Origin: Onthophagus taurus
Lineage: Eukaryota; Arthropoda; Insecta; Coleoptera; Scarabaeidae
NCBI RefSeq assembly: GCF_036711975.1
Contig: NC_091968.1
Coordinates: 9,920,001-9,984,000 of the forward strand
Direction: 5' to 3'
DNA length: 64,000 nt
Under the pieces are notes generated by a model that saw only the letters and a list, made by a program, of their open reading frames with translations, searched no databases and was not told where the DNA came from. The stretch's first letter is position 1, and each line of letters starts with the position of its first letter. This document shows, piece after piece, positions 22,440 to 34,890 of this stretch. The position numbers were made by a program, and so were the translations under genes.

Positions 22440-23365
22440 GTGTTTTTAGTCATGTCTTAAAAATGACAGCAGTGGCCCTCGAGCTCATGGAAATGTGATG
22501 TTCAGCAATATATCTTCTAAACTTGTTATACGCTTTAGGTGTATAATATGTAAAACATTTTTAATCGCTTTATATGCTCTTATTGGCTGCACGTGCATAA
22601 GAGTTCTAGAGCGAGTTTCATGACCATGGTCTACAACTCGCTGGATTTCCGGGTGTTGTAACGCATATTTTATAAATAATTGATGAGTAGGGAATCTTAT
22701 ACCCATATAAGTAAAGTTTTTAAAATCAACCTTTGCATTGTGCGTAACTTTTCTAAGTAGATATCTGAGCTGCTAATGCTGTATTTCAAATTTGACTCAA
22801 CCATAGCAAAATAGTATCGTCACAAGCGGTGAGAGTCTTTTGATCAAGAACATTATTGATTTCAGTTTTTTGCACATATTACCAATATGCTTATCCCTCC
22901 TGAAATACTGATCCACCGCAATGCCGAGATATTTCACGGAACTAACTTTTATAATATTTGCACAATCAGTCGTTGAGTATCAGAAGGTCAGGGACTGTAA
23001 ATTGTGAATCAGAGTGTATGGTGAAAGTGATAAAACTAGTTTTCTCAAAGTTGAGGAAAGGTTTATTGGAGTCAAGCCAATTTAACAAGACTCTCACATC
23101 CTCTCTGGCTAAAGATAAAAGATTTGACTATGTTGGGTTTTTAAAGATGATTTTACAATTTAATCCTACTTCCAAAAGATCATTGATATAAATTAGGAAC
23201 AACAGTGAGCCGACAGCTGTACCTTGGGTTAGACCACAGGATAGTTGAAGTAAATTGAAAAAGTTGAAGTGGAAGACCTCTTATGCCATAATGTTCAAGC
23301 TTAGCCAACAATTGCTTATGATCTATTGTGTCAAACGCTTTACGCAAATCTCAAAATATTGTAAA
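22440..23365 (-). pseudogene. LINE reverse transcriptase and C-terminal fragment
   Basis: Minus strand: [19 protein letters not shown] (motif A, about 23335), [16 protein letters not shown] (after the normal PQG motif, about 23200), then thumb-like VKYLGIAVDQYFRRD (about 22930). The C-terminal block HQLFIKYALQHPEIQ at 22680 ends with a stop near 22485. The YADD box is missing and several frameshifts are present. The 5' end is cut at about 23365, where hammerhead-bearing sequence begins. Confidence 0.7.
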
Positions 23366-23415
23366 AATTTAAATTAGGTATATAGAAAAACTTCTTACTT
23401 GCTTAGTATCAACTT

Positions 23416-23456
23416 ATTCGGAACTGGTTTCGAGTTTAGCTCATCATCGGCCGAAT
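23416..23456 (-). ncRNA. Hammerhead-ribozyme-like motif
   Basis: 41 nt on the minus strand. Stem I is AUUCGG (23456-23451) pairing with CCGAAU (23421-23416). Between them, in order, come CCGAUGA (core CUGAUGA with one change), UGAGCUAAACUC (stem II, GAG/CUC, with one extra U), GAAA (invariant core) and CCAGUU (short stem III and cleavage position). This is the layout of the minimal type I hammerheads carried by Penelope-like elements and retrozymes. Activity is unproven, and the core change may have inactivated it. No Penelope reverse transcriptase was seen nearby. Confidence 0.5.
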
Positions 23457-23469
23457 CTACGTAAAAAAT

Positions 23470-25470
23470 TACATTATGAACAAATAAACTTAATGAAAAG
23501 TATAATAAAAATATTACATTCGTAAACTTACTGTCAAAACCAAATTGAGAATTAAATAAGTTCTTAAAACGCGCTAAAAACTGTTATAACGACGATAAAG
23601 AATTTTCTCAAATACTTTTGCAAAAGTTGTTATTAAAGCTAGTTTCCAATATCTTTCTGTGAGCCCTTTTTGCGAATAAGTATTATTATGGTTTTGAAGA
23701 TTTGATTTTTTTTAATCAAAATTATTAGAATACATTAGGTAAATTACTGTGTAAAAAAGTAAACGTAATCAAAAGTATAATTTATGCTTAACTGCCGCCC
23801 TTCCCGACGAAGCAATTTTTCATTGTTTCCTTCCCGGGGATGGTTCGTTCCACTCTTTGAGGGCGGGGGAAATCCCCCAGGACCCACCTTATAAATCTTG
23901 CTCAGCCGGCTCGCTAATTAAAAATGCTAAATTGCGCGTATAAGACGCTCTTTCTTTCCTCGGATTTTTTCCCTTTACTCCCAACCCACCATTCCCCCCT
24001 TTTCTTTATTTTTACCTCGGGGGGTGGTTAAAATTTAAATTTACAACGACAATCTTTCATATTCTTCTATAATTTTTGTTAATAACCATAAAATTACTAA
24101 AATCTTAATAATTATGTATTTTTTTTTAACATTTAATCTTAAATATCCACTTGACTTTCAAACCGACCGAATTAATTCCATCTCTGAGCCAAACCCAATT
24201 CTGCGCCCTTCATTTATAAATGTAAATTACCCTATTACAACGGCATTGTTCATGCACTCGGCCCTCCACATAAAAAACACTGTGGGGCTACGTCCTAGTT
24301 TGATTAAAAATTTTTTTATCAAACGTTCGCGCTCAACGATATAAAACGTTCCTGGATCGACTTTGCGTGATGGATTCCCCGTTTAATTACCCTCAATCGA
24401 TACGGTTTTAAGACGTTTTCGAGACGTACCACGATGTTACAAGTCAACGAGACGATTAAGTTTTGAAATCGTCGTTTGAAACGCGATCGTTTATTTGGAA
24501 ATGATGGATATAAAAAAATAAGAAGGATTCGATGTTGAGTATAACGGGGGTGGTTTTTTAGACGTGGATTGTCGGCGTAGTATAGCTCGATGGTTTGTGG
24601 GGGGTGAATAAGGCTCCGCGACGAGAAGTTCACCCCACGGGCGAACGAACGGTTCACCCCACGGAAGAGTTATATCGATCTTGTGTCTTACCCAGGCCCA
24701 GGGATAGGGTTACCCCGCGCGTTTTTTTCCTTCCCTACTTTATATTAAAGAAGAATCGATACGGATTTTTTATTCCACAATTCGTTCTGATGGGGGTGAC
24801 TAAGATGTTGTCAACCTACACTGAAAAAAAAAAGTAAAATAAATTTTATCAAAAATTAACCACCAAAATGACGTATGAAACGTCAAATTTTTAATTAATT
24901 TGACTGTAAGGGTCAAATTAGAATCTGATTTAATCGAACGGATTAAGATTTAATTTCGAATTTTATTTTAAAAATTTATATTAAATTTTAAAAAATGTCT
25001 AATTATTATAAAAAGATCGTTAAAAGAAAGAATTAATAAAATTATGGTTAAGAAATTTTTAATTAACATAATCGTTTTTTAATGCTAATTTGACTTTGTA
25101 GTACGATGAAATTGGAAAAGTCAAATTCGCGTTTAATTAGAGTTAATAAAAATTGGATTAAAACTGATATGAAATTGGAAAAGTAACGAAAATTGATGAA
25201 TTAACAAGAAAATTAGTAATAAAATACTTATATGGTACAAAAAGTTGCGATTCCAATAAAAAAACTTAAGGTAAGAAATGAACCTAACCTAACTTTTTTA
25301 TCATATTTTCATTAATGTAATTACTTAAGTTAATACTATTAATTTTAATTAATTTTTTAGTGTTAAGATGTTAAAGACGCCTCTAAATTTACAAGAAAAC
25401 TTTAAGATTAGAAAAAATCTAAGGTAACATCTAACTTAACCTATCTATCTAATAACTTTTGATGTACTTA
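23470..25470. other. Intergenic, no gene recognised
   Basis: AT-rich with GC-richer patches at about 23800-24030 and 24340-24730. Within the second patch GTTCACCCCACGG occurs twice (about 24628 and 24650). Two short frames (24114-24344 plus, 24319-24657 minus) have no recognisable domain. Confidence 0.35.
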
Positions 25471-26031
25471 ATACAGAGAGATAGAAAAGTCGCGCACATC
25501 AAAATAAATTTATGTTTAATAGTAGGTACTTTCGGTGAATTTCCGCGCGAGACAGAAATTTGTTATTTCACATCGGTAGTATTGCGATTTTCACTGATTT
25601 CCAAAGATGCCATTTTCCTATGAGCAACGATTTTTCACTGTTGAACGATATTTTTCGAATCATTCATATGCTGTCTTGCAGATGAATTTCGTACGAAATA
25701 TCAAAGATGTTGGAGTACCTATACTCTATTTTTTAATTCGGAGGAGTGTTTTCAAATTGAAGCGCCAAAAAGAAGGATTGCTATTGGTCAGTTTTAAGCA
25801 AAAATTACAGTAGGAAAATTCGAGATGTTATATATTTCCGATTCATTAACGTCAGTTATAATAATTTGTTCATTATTACGCCTTTTCTATAGGATTTGTT
25901 CGTTGTTTGTATAGCTTTTCATAAGGGGCTTGCTTTTTAAGTAAATAAGCCTCACTTCTAAAATAAAAGTAGGCATTGTTTTTTAAGTGTTTTACCAATT
26001 GATAAGATAACTGTCATTCGTGCAATACATA

Positions 26032-26822
26032 ATGGAACGTGCTAGACGAAATTTAAATCGTGATGAATGTGTTCAAATTGTAACTTTGTCCAATGAAGGA
26101 CTAACAAATCGCGAACTTGGTAGAAGGCTTGGCGTAGATCATACATCGGTCGGTAGGGTTTTGCAGAGATTTGTAGAGACCAACGATTATGCTAGACAAC
26201 GTGGCCAAGGCAGGCCACGAGCTACAAATGTAGTGGAGGATCGATTTTTGATGCTTCGAGCACTTAGGGAACGCTTCACTACTGCATGAAGCCTCCAAAT
26301 ACAACTAAGCGAGGTTCGTGGCACTGCTGTTAGTCAAGAAGAAGACTTCGTACTCAAAATTTACGACCTCAGGCAGCAGCTACTGGTTCAGTGATGGTAT
26401 GGGGTGGAATATCTTTAACAGGTCGCACGGAACTTTTTATCGTTGATGGTGGACGTTTGAATTTTGAACGATACATAACAGACATTTTAGAATCTTTTGT
26501 GATACCTTTTGCACCTTACATTGACGATGGGTTCATTCTTATGCAGGATAATGCAAGGCCACATGCGGCACATATCAATATTCAAGTCCTCGAGTGGCCA
26601 GCCTGTAGTCCAGACCTGAACCCAATCGAGCATCTTTGGGATATAATGGGACGGAGGATTAAAAGACAGCATCCATCACCTAAAAGCTGAGACGAGCTGC
26701 GACAAAGTCTTATTCGCGTATGGGAAGATATCCCTCAAGAAACCATCAGATCTCTAATTGAAAGTATGCTACGACGATGTCAGGTTACTGATAACCTAAA
26801 TACGGTTCAAAAGAAGTTCTTT
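26032..26822 (+). pseudogene. Tc1-like transposase with internal deletion
   Basis: The N-terminal HTH part is open: MERARRNLNRDECVQIVTLS, then LGVDHTSVGRVLQRF, then GQGRPRATN. It stops at 26287. A deletion near 26340 removes the segment with the first catalytic Asp. The second half, from 26391, reads SVMVWGGISLTGR, FILMQDNARPHAA (second Asp), SPDLNPIEHLWD (third acidic residue, Glu) and then the tail IRSLIESMLRRC after a TGA at 26688. Cannot be active. Confidence 0.85.
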
Positions 26823-27326
26823 GTGTTCGTAACAATAATCATCATTTTACGTGATTTTGTTTATTTTCAATTTTCGTTTATTTCCTACAATTCATTTAAG
26901 TCAAACTTATTGTTATTATCGAAATAATTCTATTTATGCATTCTATTCTTAATATGTTTTTCAAAATCTATGATAATTTTCACTTTAATTATAATAAATC
27001 GAAATATATAAGTGGTGCGTTAATTTTGCGGTTAAGTGTAGTTCTAAGTCTAGTGTTAGTTCTAGTGATAGCGCTAGTGTAAAATTAGAACTAATACTAG
27101 ACTTAAGGTAAGTGTATACAATATCGCCATGCTAACCTTTATTTATTTTAGATGGGTAAAACATAATTTTTATGAACATTTATACGTTAAACAAATTAAC
27201 TGGACTATTTGCTAATAGTTTTTAATAGTTTGGTATATACTTATTATACGCAAATCGCATATTGCAATACCAATACTGTGATATTGGTTGCATACTTGCA
27301 ATGATGACGTCGGGTACGATAATTAA

Positions 27327-27965
27327 TTAACACACTGTATATCCCTCTATTGTATCGTTTTTTGTTAAACCTAAGCAGTCATCATGCAAATAAGATTGAC
27401 ACATTACATATAGGCGCATATCAGAAACACTATCTTCTTGACATGCTTTACAATAACAATTCTCTGTTTTCTTTGATTCAGTCTTCTTCTTTGGCACACT
27501 TATTTTCGAAGTTGTGGGCACTGACTTTTTTGTCTCCGACTGAAGATTCATTAAAAAGGTCCTTTGTAACAATCTGTGCTCTGCTGTTTATTGCTGGTTT
27601 TCTAAATTTTTCGTTGAATTTTTGTGCTAATTTTGGTGTATTCAGCATATCAGTAAAAGAAACATCGTGCTCATCAGTTTCATCATTCGATGAAGTATCA
27701 GACATCTGGAAGGTTTCATCCTCGGAATCATCACTGCTGCTATTTTGGTGTAAATGTCTGTTTATGGTTTAGTTTGAAGCATAAAGAAATTTATTCTTAA
27801 GCGCCAGTTTGGTGGTATTTGATGGACGCGGAGACGGTGTCTTATCTCTACTTTGAACAGCTTGGTTTACTGGCTGCTCAGTTATGTTGCTTGGTACAAG
27901 TGCCTCAACCGGTAAAATATCTGGATTGAAGGGAATATAACAGTGGCGGAAAATCCAGATTTAAT
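27327..27965 (-). pseudogene. pogo/Tigger-type transposase C-terminus with Cys-rich finger
   Basis: Minus strand: IFPFNPDILPVEALVPS (about 27935), then NTPKLAQKFNEKF and a Ser/Lys linker. It ends in YCKACQEDSVSDMRLYVMCQ with CLGLTKND (about 27450-27350), a PHD-like zinc finger known at the end of Tigger-type transposases. Two frameshifts. The catalytic DDE part is missing. Confidence 0.65.
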
Positions 27966-28380
27966 ATTGGAAGGAATCATGGACTTATCCTAAACAATTG
28001 AAAAAATGAACAGTGTAAGCGTGCTGCATAAAGTGGACTCAAACATGATAAAACAAATTTGTGTGTGCATTACTGCACAAGGCAGCCATTTTGAGCATAT
28101 GATGTAAAACAAAATAGATTATAAGAGGTTAAAATAGGATATAATGTTATAAAAAATTGTTAAACTATAAAAAGTTATAAAATACATGCGTATGTTTATA
28201 TTGATGTGGGGGCTGGTGACAAGTTTTCATATCAATGGTGTCTAGGGTTGTTGTCAGTAACACATGTGATGCTACCACACCGAAATCGCTTGAAATAATT
28301 CATCGAAACTACTATTTGTAGATATATTTATTTTGATGTGCGCAACTTTTCGATCTCCCTGTATATATAAAAATGATATA

Positions 28381-29780
28381 CAGTGGCGGACAAAAGTCTA
28401 CATTATAAGGTTTTTGAACAACGTAATAAGATAACAGAAAATTAGTATTACAGTGTGATTAGAGATACTTACTTATTCACAAAAAAAAAACAAACACAAA
28501 TAGCTCAACAGCTACATACTAAGAATTCAACAAATAATACAAACATTAATAGGACAAAAGTTTACATAGTTTTTATTAGGTCCATGTAACGACAGTTTTT
28601 AAAACTTATTATTTCGTTAGCCTCCATGAGCTTTCTATAACAGCACACAGGCATCGTGCTGCTAAGTTAGTTGTCTCTTCTGCTGTTATTTCAGCCCAAG
28701 ATTCGAGTAATGCAAATTTCAGTGATTTCGCATCTGTAATTTTACATCTTACGTTACAAAATCTCCTAAACATGCTCGATTGGATTTAAATCCGAACTCT
28801 GAAGAGGCGTATTCAACCGCCTGGGTGCATAATATAGCAACCAATGTTTGATAAGGTTTACAGTATGCTTGGGGTCACTGTCTTGCTGGAATAGCCTTGA
28901 TGGTTTCAAACTTTGTTCTAAAATGATTTTTTTTTATACCGATCCATAATTCTATCAATGAATGCCGGCTTTCCTACACCAGATGCTGCTATTGCTCCTC
29001 AAACATTGACGGCGGAGGTAGCGCCACGCTTTATAGTTGGTATCAAATTTTTCGTTTCCTCCAAACTTTTGCTCGACCATCACTCCCAAAAAGGTTGTAC
29101 TTCGACTCGTCAGTAAACAAAACCTTGGACTACAAATCCATTCCGTTGTCGACATGAGATTGAGGAAATTCTAGACAAAGACGACGATTCTTTTCTGCGG
29201 GGTGTCCTGCTGAAAAATCCATTATCGCATAGAACTCTTTGTAAGGTTCTTGGATATAGAGACTTATTAGCTAACTCTAGGGTTTTTGCTCACCTCTTTT
29301 AATAGGGAGCTAATATATCTTCTAGAAAGTTTTTTTGGCCGGCCTGTACAAACTTTGCTAGCGAATGAATCAGTCTCATTGTAATTTTTGACGATGGTCT
29401 GGACTGTTGCTCGGCTTAGATTTATAATTTTCGCCATAAAATTTCTTTTCTTTTCCATGTTTTATCAACCATTTTCTAATTTCAACAGAAATTTCTTTTC
29501 GCGATGACATTTTACAACCAGTTAGATAGAATAGTGACAAAACATAAACTAAATACTAATAACTAGATCCATAATCCCTACTGAATGGCAAATACTTTAT
29601 GCAAAGCCTACTTGATTTCTTTAACTCAAGTTTTGTCGTGTGAGTTCTTGCCTTGTTTGTTGAATTTTCATAATGTTGTGATTCAGCGATTCACTGTAAC
29701 ACCAATTTTCTATTATCTTATTATGTTTTTTCAAAAACCTCATAATTCAATGCTGTATGTAGACTTTTGTCCGTCACTGT
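28381..29780 (-). mobile_element. 1.4-kb Tc1-like element with intact ends
   Basis: The TIRs begin CAGTGGCGGACAAAAGTCTA (left) and CAGTGACGGACAAAAGTCTA (right, inverted). TA dinucleotides flank both (28379-28380, 29781-29782). Length and layout are normal for Tc1. The transposase is on the minus strand: HTH at about 29500-29267 (GKEKK-like start, INLSRATVQTIVKNYNETDS, GRPKKLS), then KVLFTDESKYNLF (first Asp, about 29125), LFQQDSDPKHT (second Asp, about 28890) and SSDLNPIEHV (Glu, about 28790). Several frameshifts and stops separate the blocks. Confidence 0.88.
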
Positions 29781-29782
29781 AT

Positions 29783-32540
29783 AATTAAATCAAATTTGAC
29801 AGTTTGACAGGTGAAGAGTGGCGCCATCTATTGAATGAGAGAAGTTTGTCAAGTTTTTCTTCCAGCTTAATCTAAAGACGATAATTTTTCTTCCACGACG
29901 ATGATATATGTAAGTATTGTGGTAAAAATCTCAAACTATAATAGAACAAGTAAATTTTTATATATTTCACTTCTTCTTGTCAGTTATGTGCAACATAATC
30001 TCAATTTCCAACTTTTCTTTAAAATTCATCAAGATTCCAGCTTTTAAACGATGTACATCGTTATATTATAATTATTTCCATAGAAGTCGTTATTTAACGG
30101 TCTTGTTAAAAGTTTTTAAATTAAAAAAAATCAATTGATTGATAATCATTCGCCTATTTACAGGAACCCCCTATTATTAACACCCAGTATTATATTTCTT
30201 CATATCGACTGTCAATCATTTCAAACAATACGTTTTTAAAAGTGACAAAATCGAAATATCCCCTATAACTTTATCGAAAAAAAAAATTTACAAATTCATT
30301 CGTACATCTCACGATTTTATAGATGTAATTTAATACTTGGAATTGATTCGAAATTAAAAGTTATTGTTAAAATAAACGTCTTTTTTAGTTTTTTTTAGTT
30401 GTAAAAATCGTAAAGACGTTGTTAGGGGGGACAAAAAACGAGGAAACAAAAAGGACTGAAATCCATCCCTTCCTTTTCAAAGAGCACGAGGTATGGCTTA
30501 CGGTCTTTCGAACTAATTACGTTACCATCCCGTTTCGAAATTACTTATCATTCATCTCCAAGAACCCGGGAGAGGCATCCCGATCTCAGGGATCCACCCC
30601 CTTTGAAAAACCGTCCATCCCCCCATCAACCCCAAAACTCACCCGACGTTGTCCCCCTTTTACTCCCTTGGGACTCTAAAAACAAGTAAAAGAGGGAGAA
30701 AGTTCTTTCGATTATATAAATATGTAATGAAGCTACGCACTTTTTTTACCCTATGAGGTTTTTTAAGGGTTGGGATTTAAATCTTACTTTTTTAATTTTT
30801 TGTTTAAGGAGCAAAAAAGAAACTAATTACTTAATTTTGTTCGTTTATATGGAGCGGGAAAAGGGAGGAAATTTGTAATGTAGAAAGGAAGAGGTTTTTC
30901 CACCCCCTTCTTCTTTCCTTCTTAAAGGATCGTTGCGATGGAGGGAATGTCGGGGTACAAAAGGGGGAAGGTTTCTAAATTAATTTGGTGCGCTAAACAA
31001 TGGCCGCCCTGCTAATGGCCCCCCTTTTCGTCCGCCCTACGTCTTTACCCCTCTTCCAACTCCACCCTCTTCTACATAAAAATTCCCTTCTTAAAGACAA
31101 TTTAGATTTTTATCAACGAAACAACAAAGAAATTAAAAAAAAATCGATACACAAAAATTAAATCGTTTTAAAGAAATTTTAAGGGTTGAGAAAAAAAAGC
31201 TAATAAACCATAAGGTGAATGGAATGTAGGCCAAAAACTTCTGCATGCTTTTTTTTGGTAGAAATTCCTCGACATATGTCGCGGCGATGATTATCTATAG
31301 TGACGTGGTGCCCGTGGGCGCACGCCTTTGATGAAAAGAAACGGGGTGATGTTTAAGAAACGCTGGGGGCTCGACACGGTAAATGGGCGAAGAAGAGGTA
31401 AAAAGCTGGCAAATACACGCACACACACATATACAAAGCATGAGAACCTAACGGGTGTGGAACCGTAATTTTAGGTTTTTGGAAGTAATACGAGATTTTT
31501 GTACTGTTAAAATGTACCCGTTATAACATAAAAAATAAAAATATCTTATATGAAAAAACTTTTTTAAAATTTTAGTGAACTCTAATGACGAAGATTAATA
31601 AATTACAGGAGGGTGAAGTATATTATGGTTTCAAGACTTTTAATATCGCTTACAATTAGAAGGAATGAATGATTTTAGATTTGTGTCTATAAAGAATTGA
31701 CTAATTAGATTAAAATAAATACTAATCGGAAATGATACATTACTTGTTGAACAAAGAGGCCAAAAGGACTCAGATACGATAGTCGTTATCAAATTACCAT
31801 AACAAGTTTCTGCCTTCACCGTGCTTCCGGTTCTGCTTGTGGATTGAGCCATTTTGTCGCATTCAGGGAATCATGGATACACACATGTACACAAACCTTT
31901 TTGAGAATATTTTAAGGCTTCACTCAGGGTCTTTTGGTTGAGGGATGGTTGTCAATACCAAAGTCAATTCAGATAATACGATTAGAACGTTAAGAAAATT
32001 TTTCAAAAACAAAACCATGCAATGATGAAGATTTCGCATTCTGTTATAATTTAATGTATGCAGAATTCATGCTACATATTTTGTGACATCACAATACAAT
32101 ATACAGCTAAAGAGTGTTAACGCAATATTATTTCTTTCCTGTATTATTGAATGTCACAGTGATGAAGACTATAGTCAATACTATGTAGTAGCCTCTTATT
32201 AATAAGGTTTAATATGTTTAATTAATAAGGTTTTAATATGATACAAGATTCTTGACTCGACTCGAGTTTACCAAAAATGTTAGCGTGCAGCTCTTGGTTC
32301 ATATTCTGCTTGCACGATGACGAAACACTGTCTTATAGCTGAAGTTTAGTGTCAGCTGAGGAAAATGAGAAATGGTCTAGAACACAAGGAGAGTGGGGAA
32401 CATAGACTTTGGACAGCATTGCCGAAACGATTCCAGCTTGCAAGTGTGTATAGTGCCTAGTAACACACAGAAATGTTTCTTTCACGGCATATTATGACTC
32501 TCTGAAGCAAGTAACTGCCGTTCCTGCATTATATTCCAGT
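29783..32540. other. Intergenic, no gene recognised
   Basis: Mostly AT-rich, with a C/G-rich stretch at about 30440-31080 of single-copy appearance and an (AC)n run near 31420. A minus-strand frame at 31852-31640 begins MAQSTSRTGSTVKAETCYG and carries a possible donor (ATG before GTAATT near 31800). It could be a first exon but has no recognisable partner. No TIRs or retroelement motifs seen. Confidence 0.35.
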
Positions 32541-32550
32541 GAGCAATTTA

Positions 32551-33223
32551 TGCCCGGTTCATATTATTCCAGTCCAGTATTCCAGCGAGTCAATCAAGTC
32601 CAGTGCTGGACTGGATCATATCGTTCACATTATTCCGTAATTCAGCTAGTCAATCCAGTCCAGTGGATTCTTAAGCGATTCGTTAAGAATTCGCAATCCA
32701 GTACTGGATTGGCGGTCTACACTATTCTAGTGACGCTGGAATGGGCGAGCTGGAATGAAAAAGTAAACCGTCGATCCTGTCACTGCAGTGGATTGCTTAC
32801 TGGAAGGGGTACATTCAAGTGCTAGTAGCATTCCAGTCCAGCGCTGGAAACCTACGCTGGAATGCTACTGGAGCAATGTGAACCGGGCATGTTCAGTGAC
32901 TGGATTGAACGATCTATGTTTTCACTCTAGTTCGCCCATACCAGTGCCACTGGAATAGTATAGACGGCCAATCCAGTGCTGGAACACACATTGTTGTGGT
33001 TCCTTAATTCCATAATGAAGTTTACTGAAAACCAAACTCTTCAGTTTGTTATAATTTTGCCACAGTATTTTCGCTTCGTTCACAAAATAATTAGTACACT
33101 GTGTTCGGACTGGATTGACTCGCTGGATTACTAGCCTGAAATTATGTGAATGATGTGATCCAGTCTAGCACTGGACTGGATTTACTCGCTGGATTACTCG
33201 ACTACAATACTATGAACCAGGCA
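32551..33223. mobile_element. Foldback/MITE cluster with CCAGT/ACTGG subterminal palindromes
   Basis: TGCCCGGTTCATATTATTCC (32551) is repeated inverted at 32889 (TGCCCGGTTCACATTGCTCC) and, more diverged, at 33223 (TGCCTGGTTCATAGTATT). Between these ends CCAGT and ACTGG recur densely, forming nested palindromes such as CCAGTGCTGGACTGG and CCAGTCCAGCGCTGG. Likely a nonautonomous DNA element (339 bp) plus a second partial copy. No clean target duplication found. Confidence 0.6.
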
Positions 33224-33224
33224 C

Positions 33225-33402
33225 TGTGATAGAAAATGAAAAGAAATCTCACATTTAAAAGTCCAAGGAATGTTGAATAGGTGACAAATTGAGAGATTGA
33301 TTTCTTATATAAATCTTTTTCTGGATCAACCTGAAGACCTATAACAGTAAATCCGAAGTTTCGGACAAACCCACTATTATTTTTGTGATTTCGAATGGCC
33401 AT
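33225..33402 (-). other. Possible isolated first exon (chemoreceptor-like?)
   Basis: ATG at 33402 opens MAIRNHKNNSGFVRNFGFTV, then GLQVDPEKDLYKKSIS, TYSTFLGLLN, and a candidate donor AAT before GTGAGA near 33255. The N-terminal look recalls insect odorant receptors, but no further exon was found and the following sequence is repetitive. Weak. Confidence 0.18.
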
Positions 33403-34129
33403 AAATTTAAATTGTTAAGGACGAAGATAGATACGAAGTTAACTGTATTCTACAATGGTTTCAATGCATTTTCCTATCAAAAAGCGTCCAATGTTATCGC
33501 ATGGACTTTATTGTCAATATCTACAAAGACTTGATAAGTAAAAATTTCAGGAATTTTGCAGTTATTAAACAGTTACATATCTATACAGTCAATTTTACTT
33601 AAGATGAAATATAGAAAAATATATTTCCATAAAAATACCTATCCCAGAACTGCAGCGAATGGCTCACATGTCGAATCATATTAATCAATTAGCTGTTACT
33701 ATGTTTCTTTCATTCGTCAACAGAAATGTGAATCATGCAGTGCCGTGCTCATTCAAAAGCAGCAAATGGTTTAAAACCATTCGCAAAAAAGACATTTGAA
33801 ATGTGTAACGTATAGAAATTTAAGATTTTGCTGAAAAAGTGCAAAACTGGTACAAAGCTGTCTAAAAATTGTCAAAAATGTTAATTGACTACTAATCGAC
33901 ATTTCACAGCCTACTGATTGAGAGTCTTTGATTTAAAATGAACAAAATAAGCCACAAATTTGAAATAAAAGTAACTAGTTTTGTTAACATCATTTACATT
34001 TTTTTAAGTTCGATTTCTTGAAAATGGGTTATTTGAACAGGGTTTTTATGCGACTTCGTACACGACTTTTTTAACACTTTTTCTGCTTAACTTTGAATAA
34101 TTTTAAATAACTACAGAAAATTTTGAAAA

Positions 34130-34890
34130 ACTTTTTATCATTTTAGATAATATTGCACATGCTTAGACAAGTTTAAATAACTATAGACACATTTTGCGCT
34201 TTTAAACAATACAAGTTTATATAATTTCAGTAACATTTTAATCATTTTGTAAAATTTTGACAATTTTAGATATAAACAATTTATAGTAGAAACCACGAGA
34301 GCTGACTTAGATTATTTTATCACATAGTACCATAGTACATTTAAATGTAGGTTATGTTAGTAATGGAGGTTATATGTCAAAGATAGGAGAGGTTAACCAC
34401 GGGGGTTAATTATTTAAAACGTTCACAAACATCACCATTGATTTTTTATTTAATGATTTTCCTTTCAAAGAAAATATTTTCGGCTTGTGAAAACACTAAC
34501 AGATTCACGACAACGCTCACAAGACGTTTTGAGGTTAGGATTACGGTAGGTACATCCGTTAGAAGAACAGACGTACTTTTTCGACGTGGCTATTTGAATT
34601 GTACGGCAGACATATTAAACTAATGCTATCTCTTTCTAACACACATTGATCTCTAGTGGTTTGTGAATTTTAATTTACTACGTATGGCATTTGTAAGAGC
34701 GGAAAACGATGATTCACTGCCACCTCTGGTGGTTTCTACTATAGACAATTTTGTCCAAGTTTTGATAATATTGTTATTTTGATCATTATAGACGATTTTT
34801 AACAAGTTTCAACAATTTTAAACAAATTTTGTGCTTGTAAATAATTTTGTACAAGTTTACATCATTTCAGCAACATTTTCGTTGTTAGTG
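34130..34890. repeat. AT-rich dispersed repeat, copy 1, with inserted MITE
   Basis: Matches 36770-37110 closely (CACATGCTTAGACAAGTTTA, TTTCAGTAACATTT, ACAATTTTGTCCAAGTTTTG). Built from loosely repeated ACAAGTTT/ACAATTTT words. Copy 1 is interrupted at 34282-34743 by about 462 bp bounded by TAGTAGAAACCAC and its complement, absent from copy 2. The insert has no recognisable coding content. Confidence 0.7.
34282..34743. mobile_element. 462-bp TIR element (MITE)
   Basis: Inverted ends TATAGTAGAAACCAC. The second copy of the host repeat (36770-37110) has the empty site AATTAGACAATTTT, which fixes both borders to within 2-3 bases. The duplication is TA or TTA; the exact length is ambiguous. Confidence 0.7.

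Larger units (their letters stand above)
25474..28361. mobile_element. Composite Tc1-type element bounded by matching TIRs and TA
   Basis: Left end CAGAGAGATAGAAAAGTCGC and the inverted right end CAGGGAGATCGAAAAGTTGC match for about 37 bp, continuing GCACATCAAAATAAAT. TA lies outside both (25472-25473 and 28362-28363). At 2888 bp it is about twice the usual length. Its left half carries a Tc1-like transposase and its right half a minus-strand pogo/Tigger relic, so a second element probably inserted into it. Confidence 0.75.

Noticed and set aside
31640..31852. Minus-strand ORF beginning MAQSTSRTGS
   Set aside because: Could be a first exon, but no partner exon or domain found; not listed as a gene.
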